62,933 bases of DNA, from assembly GCA_001724265.1 (NCBI GenBank), contig MEDY01000145.1:1-62933 (forward strand), written 5' to 3'. Below the pieces are notes generated by a model that saw nothing but the letters and a program-made list of their open reading frames with translations, made no database searches and was not told the origin of the DNA. The position numbers were made by a program, and so were the translations under genes. Source of the DNA: Rhizaria sp. SCN 62-66. Lineage: Eukaryota > Rhizaria, unplaced. Positions within the stretch are counted from its first letter, which is position 1, and every line of letters starts with the position of its first letter. This document shows positions 55,950-62,933 of this stretch, in pieces.

Positions 55950-57985
55950 CGATGGTGGCAGCGGCAGCGGGCGGTGCGCCACCACAAAGGGCTCCGCCGT
56001 CCCGCTCGCCGCTGTGGCGGCGGCGGTGGCGGTGGCGGCGCGGCAGGCGGGCGGCGAGGTGCCCACGCCGGCGGGGTCGTCGGCGCCGGAGCGGTTCACC
56101 AGGCTTAGCGCCGTCACCGGGGACCCGCCGCGGGCTGTCGTGGCACCGGTGGCCGTGGCGGCGCCGGCGGCGGCGTTAGAGGTCGCGAACGACGACGACG
56201 CCGAGGACGACGACGACGAGGTCGCCGCAGAGGGCGGGCCAGACGCGGCGGCGCCGTTCGCGGGGCCCAGGTGGAAGTGCTCGCTGTGGCTCTGCGGCCC
56301 GTGCCCCGCGGTGCCAACGGCGGCCTTGAAGGGGCCCAGACTGGCGCTGGCGGCCGCGCTCGCAGGGCCGCTACCGCAACTCGCGCTGGCGACCGTGGGC
56401 GTCGCGCGCGTCGCCGCAGAACCCACGGCGCCCGCGGCGGCGCGCGCGGGGCCGAACTGGCCCGAGTGACCGTGGGCGGCGGAGGCGCTGTTGTGCACTG
56501 CGCTACTATGCACGGCGCCGGGGATCGAGTTGAGGGACTCCACGGCCGCGCGCAGCCCCGGCGAGAGGCCCAGCCCCTTGCCGTACGCCGCGGCTCTGCC
56601 GGCGGGGGCGCCGGAAGCCACGGCGGCGGCCGCGGCGACAGCGGCGGCGGGGGTCAGCCCGGCCGCGGGGCCGCGCGGCGGGGACCGGAGCGGCACGCCA
56701 TGCAGCGCCGTCGCGGGCACCGCGGCCGCGGTCAGCAGCGCGGACGCGGGGCCGTCACCGTGGTTCGGTCCGGCGCCCGCCGCAGCGCCCGCGGCCGCGC
56801 CCGCGGCGGCTGTCGAGGTGGAGACGGCGGACTTCTGCTGCAGCAGGTGCGACTTGTGGACATTTGCGGCGCGCGCGATGTCGTTGGAGATGAGCACGGA
56901 GAGGTGCTGGTCGATCATGATACGCGAACGCGTCGCCGACAGCGTCGCCGCGGCCGCGCTCTCGGTCTCACTGCACAGCGCCGGCGCAGCCTCCGCAACA
57001 GCATCACCGGCACCGCCAGTGGCAGCGCCAGATGCCGAGTCAGCAGCGGGGGCCGAGTTGGCGGCCAGACAGGGCGAAGCCGCCGCAGAGACGACCGAGG
57101 ACCGTGATGGGTGACCGTGGGCAGCGGGGTGGCCGTGGCAGTGGGCTGCGGCGTGACTGTGGGCAGAGAGCATCACAGAGCCCACATCCAGAGGCGGCGG
57201 CGCGGGCATCGCCACCGTCGGCCCAGCGGCGCCGGCCCCCGCGTCCCTACTATGGGACGCCCCGAGGTCGAGCGGCTGCAGACCGGGGGACACGGAGCCG
57301 CGCCGGCTGTTGCCGCGGCTGCCGTTGTTATTGCTGCCGGTTAGCGGGCCCAGCTTCGGCGACATCGAGGCCAGCATCGCCAGGTCCGACAGGGCCTGTG
57401 TACCCATGAGTACCGGCGGTACAGCGCTTGCCGCAGTACCGCCAGTGTTATTGGTATTGGTGCTGCGGCGGCGCTGCGCCGCCGTGCCGTGGCCATTGCC
57501 ATGGCCGTGGCCGTGGCCGTGGACGTGGCCGTGGCCGTGGCCGTGGCCGCCGGGCAGCAGCGGCGGCGACGCGGCGCCCGCTGCGGCCGCGGCGGGGCGC
57601 AGGTGTGGCGAAGTCACTCGGCTCACGGCGCGACTGCCGCCGCGAGAGCCGGCGGCGGCGGCGCCGGGGGCCGTGGCGGCGCCGACGGCGGGCGACTGCT
57701 GCTGCGACGCACCCGCGGAGGACCCCGCGGCCACGGCGGCCGCCAGCGATTCGGAGCGCTCGGAGGCCGAGTTGGCCGTGAAGGACTGCGTGTGTGCGCG
57801 CTTCGGCCGCGACCGCGCCAGCCCCGGCTCGGTGCTGACAGCGGCGGCGCCGGCGGTGGTTGCCGAGGAGGGCGGCGAGGGGGACAGAGGGGAGAGCAGA
57901 GCGGCGTCGGCGCCGGCGTCGGTGCCGGTTTCGGCGTCGGGGGGGATCGTGTCGCCGCCGGCGTCGGCAGTGGCAGTGGTAGACT

Positions 57986-58023
<38 letters not shown>

Positions 58024-58217
58024 GCGCGGGATGAAGCAAGCTTGGTGCGCTTGGCGGGGGCCGAGGAGGGCGAGATGGGGCTGGCAAAGCCATCAGGCGA
58101 CACGGGCGTCGCCGCGGGCGTGGCGGGCTTGTCGGTCGGCGAGGCGAGGCCGGAGGCGGCGGCGGCGGAGGCGGCAGCGCGGGCGCGACCGCGGCCACGG
58201 CCACGGGACGACATCAA
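54765..58217 (-). CDS. Ala-rich low-complexity protein with AT-hook-like start
   Basis: A single exon of 1150 aa if the TAG at 54948-54950 (residue 1090) is sense; the end is TAA at 54765-54767. The N-terminus MMSSRGRGRGRARAAA resembles an AT-hook/RG motif, followed by AKRTKL, a possible nuclear signal. Long Ala, Ser, Gly and Pro runs dominate, with His-Gly runs (HGHGHGHVHGHGHGHG) and repeated AHGHS motifs. The only clearly non-repetitive part is about residues 425-465, RSRIMIDQHLSVLISNDIAR then AANVHKSHLLQQK, which may be a short helical interaction module. The 60 residues after the TAG are Gly/Asp/Ser-rich, as expected for a continuation. A DNA-binding or nuclear scaffold role is a guess from composition. 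Confidence 0.65.
54948..54950 (-). other. In-frame TAG in Ala-rich gene
   Basis: On the minus strand GSGKD-TAG-VGGDSAGASEAD stays in frame. The 60 codons beyond keep the same G/C-rich, Gly/Ser/Asp-rich composition until TAA. Confidence 0.75.
57480..57552 (-). repeat. CCGTGG repeat encoding His-Gly runs
   Basis: A hexanucleotide array on the plus strand (CCGTGG) reads as HGHGHG on the minus strand, interrupted by one Val and one Asn. Confidence 0.8.
57976..58025 (-). repeat. GCG/GCC/GCT tract encoding poly-Ala
   Basis: About 13 consecutive Ala codons near the N-terminus of the Ala-rich protein. A similar tract lies at 55919-55950. Confidence 0.85.
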
Positions 58218-59239
58218 CAGCGGGGTAGGCGGGGACGACGGAGGAGGCTGAGTCCGGCAGTGAGGCGGAGAGAGGGGTGGAGAGTGGGACGGCGACCCAG
58301 GCGGCGACGGAGATACGGAGGGCCGTACGCGGGGCGGGAAGCCGCTGGCTGGCGGGTTTAGAGGCGCTGGGTACGGTTCTAGGATAATGTCAAGGTTTTG
58401 GAGTATATCTTAGCAACAGATCTGTGTGAGCAAAAGAATTTGGGGGAGAGAATGGACAGAGAGTGTGAGAAAATGCGATGAAGGAGTCGTTGGCTGATGA
58501 CGTCGCAGAGCACCGTCAGAAGCAGGCGTACGGCATGGCAACAAATGAGCGAACAGCGCGTGGTCAACAGTCTAAGTGGAATGGCGCAACAGAATCTTAT
58601 GCGACCAGTAATGCCCTGTCAAATGGACATGGCACGTCACAACGGAACGCTGCAAAGAGGATCCGGTCGCCGAAGTTTTGCGACGCGCCATTTCAAAATG
58701 TGCATATGCGCAGAGAATATACGCCCTAAAACAGGCGTTCAAGCTGGCACCGCAACTCCTCACAAGAGACACATATGCTCATCCAGGTCATCATGCGGAA
58801 TTAAAACGAACGACCGAGTAATTTCAAAAGATTCGCGAAGAGAGCGCACTCTCTGGCGTGATCTGTCTCTGCTTCACAAGATCCGACGAACTAAAGCACG
58901 GGGAGTCCTATCGACAGAACCTCCAAGTATTGGATATATGAAACTTTAAGACGTAAACTGAGTAAACAAATCTTTAAATGTGCAGAAACATGCGTCTCGG
59001 CCGTGACAAGTTCTCATAAAGTCCGATTACATGAACGGGTCTCGTTGTTGTGGTGGAGCAGCAGTTTAGGTTCGCAAAAATTGGGGCGGATCACGAATTC
59101 GCGAATCTCGACCTCAGATTAGCATCATATTCTCCACATCTGCATCGTTGATAGCGCTCATATCAATATCAAGGTGTATTTCGCTCACATGTCCATTTGG
59201 TGCCATTGTTTTATTTTCTTAGAAGTTGCATTCTACTGA
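58218..59239. other. Divergent intergenic region, about 1 kb
   Basis: It separates the Ala-rich gene (-) from the Aha1-like gene (+). The first 160 bp next to the minus-strand gene are G/C-rich, probably 5' UTR; the rest is AT-rich. A 150-codon ORF at 58497-58949 has non-genic codon use and no recognisable motif. Confidence 0.4.
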
Positions 59240-60128
59240 ATGTCTGACGTCCCTGCTCAAGACGGCGCTGCTGTGCCCATCGTCGCCCCGCTGACCGCGC
59301 CCGTGGTTGCCAAGGATGACAAGTCCCTCAAATCGGACTACTACTTCTTCAAGTCGACGCCCAAGGACCAGCTCGAGAGCTACCTGCCGAAGCCGCTCTC
59401 GGGCCCCGTCGAGGAGACGACTGCGGTGCCCAAGGGCGCGTCGACTTGGAACAAGGCGGGCACCTGGGAGGAGAGCGATGCCACGGCCTGGGCCATGGAG
59501 CGTCTCAAGGAGCTCTTCATCGGCATCGCGCCCACCAACGGCGCCGCCGTTAAGGTCACTGAGGCCTCGTCGGTACGCTCACTGTCCTCGCTCCCTATAG
59601 GATGCGCTGCTCTTTCGCGCTGCTGACGCGTAACACTTGCATTCAAATTGAATCTGCATATGCTCTGCTAAGACTTGCCACAGAGCATTAGTATGAATCG
59701 CCGGATATTTAAAATGTGTGTTTCTGTGTCATTTCATCATTTTATCTGATCTGCCTTTCACTAACTTGCTCTACTGTCCTGCTTTATACCTCTGCCCCAA
59801 TCTTTGATCATAATCGACCCTGCACACTGCGCAGGTCTCTGGCGAAGCGAGTCGCATCATGTCCCGCGGCAAGCGCAAGGCCGACTTCGAGGTCACGGGC
59901 AAGTTCGTCTGGGCTGGCACCGACGCCGCGGGCGCCGCCGTCTCGGGCACCATCTCCTTCAGCGACGTCGACAGTGCAAGCACCGACGACTTCGACGTCA
60001 CCGTGGCCGCCGACGCCGCCGACGCCGGGCACGTCGAGGCGCGCAACGCGATGAAGACGTGCGTCAAGGAGTTCCGCAAGCGCATGGGGCAGTTTAGCAA
60101 GGAGCTCGTCGAGGGTCCCCAGGAGTGA
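59240..60128 (+). CDS. Aha1 N-terminal-domain protein (Hsp90 co-chaperone)
   Basis: Two exons, 59240-59572 and 59835-60128, joined by a GTACGC..GCAG intron in phase 0, encode 208 aa ending in TGA. The core matches Aha1_N: STWNKAGTWEESDATAWAMERLKELF (from W70), VKVTEASSVSGEASRIMSRGKRKADFEV, a W-x-G turn, and the C-terminal helix EARNAMKTCVKEFRKRMGQFSKEL. Aha1 stimulates Hsp90 ATPase activity by binding the middle domain through this module. The C-terminal START-like Aha1 domain is absent, as in Hch1-type short forms. About 60 Pro/Ala/Val-rich residues precede the core. Confidence 0.82.
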
Positions 60129-60861
60129 GCGCGCCGCGCGACGAACTCAATGCACTGATCATCAGCTAATATCTTGGCATGCGTCAGAGTTTCTTTTGAG
60201 TTTGTGGTATGAACAAGCTGCTCCTGGTGGTTTTCGGTGGCCAGTGTACGGCAGTATAGGCTGCAAGAATGGCGTGTGTTTATCGGTCGATGTAATGTGA
60301 GGCTGCTTTCAGTGAATCTGCGAAGGTCTGGGTGCGCCAAGGTAGACTGATGATGTGCTTGCGTCATCACTTCCAGGCACGCCGATGATTACGACGGACT
60401 GCGCAAGGTATATGAACTTCAATAGAATAATACATACGATATTTCAAAGCAATGCGAGCGGGGGAAAAAACGTCAAATTTGCCGTAGACATAAAGGCCTC
60501 AATATCATTGAGATCTCCACAGCTTTTAAAATAGATTCACAAACAGCCACAAGTTGGTTCTGAACGGCTCGTTGCAGAACGATCGCGAGCGATTTTGAAT
60601 GCAGTTGCTAAGCGTTTCGCCTTCGCTAGTTTTGGCAGCTCGTGTAGAAACGCTCTAATTTTGTAGTGCACTTATTGCTTTCATTGTTAGATACTCTTGA
60701 AAACTCTTCTATGGTGGCACATCCAATGGTGCAAACGGAGTCACATGCTCACCCCTTCTCTTTACTCCGACCTGCACTACCACACGGCGTTCCATCAAGG
60801 TGTTTCCAACCACACTAAGCAGTCGCAGAAATAGCGCATCTCCTGAGTGTGTTATAATCAA
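60129..60861. other. Intergenic, AT-rich
   Basis: 730 bp between the Aha1-like gene and the NAGPA-like gene, both plus strand. No gene or RNA recognised. Confidence 0.4.
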
Positions 60862-62383
60862 ATGGTGCGCGCTCAGCGGCCATTCCGCCGCGTTCTCGCC
60901 GCTCTCTTGCTCAGTGTCGTCTCCGTCTCGTCACTCGTCTCCCTGACACTGCTGAGCTCTCTGCCCGCGCCCGCGCTCGCGACTGACGCTGCGGCGCTCA
61001 ACCCCGACGTACCACTTACCGCGGAGGACATGGCGCATCTGAACGCCGTGATGTCGGACCAGACTGAGGGCTTCTCCGGGCTCGCTGGTGAGTTTAACAT
61101 GGACACATACACGCCCGCTATGCCCGAGCGAGAGGCCGACGACGAAGCGCTGCGCTACGTCGACACGTTTCTGCACAGTCAGATGACGTTGCAGTTTGAC
61201 ATTGGCGACAATCTCGACTACTCTGCGCTGCCCGTGGCGGGCGCCGTCCCCGCCGACGCCGCCGAGGCTGCTGCCGCCGCCGGCGACGGCATGCTGTACA
61301 AGTCCTTCACAGAGCACGTTGGCCAGCAGCCGTTCCGCGCGCATTTCGTCATCCTGCAGCGCCCACACGCGCTGACTGTGTTCCCGCCCTCTGGTCAGTC
61401 TCCCGCGCAGCCGCTCACGGTTGCCGCCGAGTCGCACCGCTGCAAACTCGCGCTGAGTTTGGGTTTGGTCAACCTGCAGAGCCACAGCATCACGGGCACG
61501 CTTGTCGCCAACGGCACCGCGCTGCACCGCTCGCGCACCGACAAGGGCCGTCGCCGCGTCGCGCTGGGTATCGACGCCGAGCGCAAACACGTCGCCGTCG
61601 GTTACCCTGAGGACTCGGACCTTTTCCCCACGCTCGTGCCTTCGCCTGCGAACAACCACAACACGGCCAACAACGCCAACAACAATGCAAACGGCGGTGC
61701 GCATTACCCGATGGCGTCGCCGTCGACGCCCGCACCGCTGTCACCCGCGCTTGGCCCCACGGGGCTCCCACCGGCCGGGACGCCCGTGGCGTTCAGCGAG
61801 ATGGTCACCGGCGCAGGCTGGTTGGTCCGTAAAGGCCAGTCGTTCCTCGAGACCGCGGTGCCGATCGAGGGGCTCGACGAGGAGGACGTCGCGCGCCGCG
61901 GGCCCCGGGCCGCGCTTGGCGTCGACGAGAAGGGCCATATCATGGTTATCGTCGTCGAGGGCTCACGGGTACGTCTTGAAAGAAACGACACGTTGTAATC
62001 GCATTGAACTCACACTGCAAATATTACTGGTTACTTGGATTGTGCACTGCCTTGAATGTTCGAAATCAATATGGACTGAATTTAACGAGTTGACTCACTG
62101 TCTATTAATATCCTTCCGTGTATCTCTCTCCGTCATTTTCTTCAATTTGCAAACCTATGCACTTACCTTACAGTCGCGCGGCGAAGGCCTGGACCTGTAC
62201 GAGTTCACCGACGCCCTGACGCGACTTAACTTCTACCAGGCGATCAACCTGAGCGGCGACGGCGGCCGCGCGCTCATCGTGCGCGGCTCCATCGTCAATA
62301 GCCCGCGGTGCCGGCGCGGCAAGGGCGACCCGCCGTGCTTAGAGCGCGACGACGCACTGCTCTGTCTCCAGGAAGGCAAATGA
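60862..62383 (+). CDS. NAGPA-like phosphodiester glycosidase, secretory
   Basis: Two exons, 60862-61968 and 62174-62383, joined by a GTACGT..ACAG intron in phase 0, encode 438 aa ending in TGA. An N-terminal signal sequence (VLAALLLSVVSVSSLVSLTLL) ends near ALAT. The C-terminal half matches the phosphodiester glycosidase domain of NAGPA, the Golgi uncovering enzyme that removes GlcNAc from GlcNAc-1-phospho-mannose on lysosomal enzymes: AGWLVRKGQSF, then RGPRAALGVDEKGHIMVIVVEGS, GLDLYEFTDALTRLNF and INLSGDGGRALIV (393-405). The usual INLDGGGS is changed to INLSGDGG, so activity may be altered. A Cys pair follows (SPRCRRGKGDPPC). An Asn/Pro-rich insert lies near residue 260-300. No transmembrane tail is visible. 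Confidence 0.78.
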
Positions 62384-62740
62384 AGTGAAGTAGCTCCGAC
62401 AGCGGACCAGGAACGGAAGTAAAGACTGGGGTGAGCTCAGAATAGCTAAGGAGATAGCAATATGGCCAAAAGAGTCCTGACTAGTGACTAAGACATACTT
62501 GTGGACGAAAAGAAATACCAGGTCACGAATTCAGTTTAATACAGTTAAGACGATTTCAAAACATGAGCATACCGTATGTCATTGTACTATTTGTCTCCAT
62601 AAGGGGCACTTTATTATAAGCAATAAAATACGCGATACATTAGTCACTGCGAGTCGTTACGCGTGGCACTGCGTGCTGCGCGCGACTCCACCGAGTGTCC
62701 ACGAAGGCGCACGGTGCTGCGGCGGTGCTGGTGAGGGCAC
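62384..62740. other. Intergenic, convergent 3' ends
   Basis: AT-rich spacer between the NAGPA-like gene (+) and actin (-). AATAAA occurs on the plus strand at 62622-62627, and its complement TTTATT lies at 62610-62615, so the two 3' ends may overlap. Confidence 0.45.
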
Positions 62741-62933
62741 TTAGAAGCACTTGCGGTGGACGATGGTGGGGCCGGACTCGTCGTACTCCTGGCGGGTGAC
62801 CCACATGGTCTGGAAGGTGGAGAGGTAGGCGAGGATGGAGCCACCGATCCAGACGGAGAACTTGCGCTCCGGGGGCGCGATGACCTTGATGTTCATCGAC
62901 TGGGGAGCAAGGGCGGTGATCTCCTTGGACATA
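62741..62933 (-). CDS. Actin, C-terminal part (runs off the window)
   Basis: The last 63-64 codons of actin on the minus strand, ending TAA at 62743-62741. [46 protein letters not shown] and the terminal IVHRKCF are near-identical to conventional actins. Differences such as AYLSTFQ and MWVTRQ are mild, so this is conventional actin and not an Arp. The first visible Met is internal; the true start lies beyond the window. No intron occurs in this part. Confidence 0.97.
   Translation of the reverse strand, partial: MSKEITALAPQSMNIKVIAPPERKFSVWIGGSILAYLSTFQTMWVTRQEYDESGPTIVHRKCF

Noticed and set aside
58497-58949. 150-codon ORF as a gene
   Set aside because: Codon choice lacks the strong G/C third-base bias and the product resembles nothing; it lies in a divergent promoter region.
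1-62933. Stop-codon readthrough instead of reassignment
   Set aside because: Not excluded, but five unrelated genes with different contexts after TAG, and no gene ending in TAG, fit reassignment better than programmed readthrough.
1-62933. CRISPR array, insertion sequence or bacterial origin
   Set aside because: No regularly spaced direct repeats, transposase or ribosome-binding-site-led operons; introns and eukaryotic families are throughout.

Overview
The window is nuclear DNA of a unicellular eukaryote. The evidence is spliceosomal introns, a canonical actin C-terminus, and eukaryote-only genes (exosome CSL4, GPR107-type Lu7TM protein, TRIP4/ASC-1, RBX1 and APC11 RING-H2 proteins, Aha1). 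Coding DNA is very GC-rich with strong G/C third positions, while the 0.1-1 kb intergenic stretches and introns are AT-rich. Many proteins are huge and low-complexity (poly-Ala, poly-Gln, Asp/Glu tracts, His-Gly repeats). I cannot place the lineage more precisely than a GC-rich protist.

Layout, 18 genes on both strands: Sel1-repeat protein (+, 5' partial); RBX1-like RING (-); TRIM-like RING/B-box protein (+); CHAT-STAND NTPase (+); exosome CSL4 (-); GPR107/108-like seven-TM protein (+); TRIP4/ASC-1 (+); RING-like 1758-aa protein (+); APC11-like RING (-); 3746-aa acidic giant (+); LEA-like 1538-aa protein (-); small secreted protein (+); 3100-aa coiled-coil protein (-); two low-complexity His-Gly-rich proteins (-,-); Aha1 N-domain protein (+); NAGPA-like phosphodiester glycosidase (+); actin (-, partial).

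The most important observation concerns the genetic code. Five long reading frames hit a TAG and then continue in the same frame with coding-like sequence (8093, 16314, 21515, 35698 and 54948). No gene I can delimit ends in TAG: about 13 end in TAA and 5 in TGA. The simplest reading is that UAG is a sense codon here (Gln is a reasonable guess, not shown). I annotate the five genes through the TAG.

A second genome-wide trait is the 5' splice site. Of 15 introns I can place by homology or frame, 13 start GTACGN, one GTAAGT and one GCACGT. This differs from the usual GTRAGT at position +4 and suggests a lineage-specific U1/5'SS pairing.

The genes do not form an operon or one pathway. Several ubiquitin-related zinc proteins lie in the first 24 kb (RBX-like, RING/B-box, RING-like, APC11-like), probably by chance. 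The CHAT-STAND gene is the best candidate for a defence or cell-death sensor; it also carries one apparent 1-nt frameshift near its 3' end.
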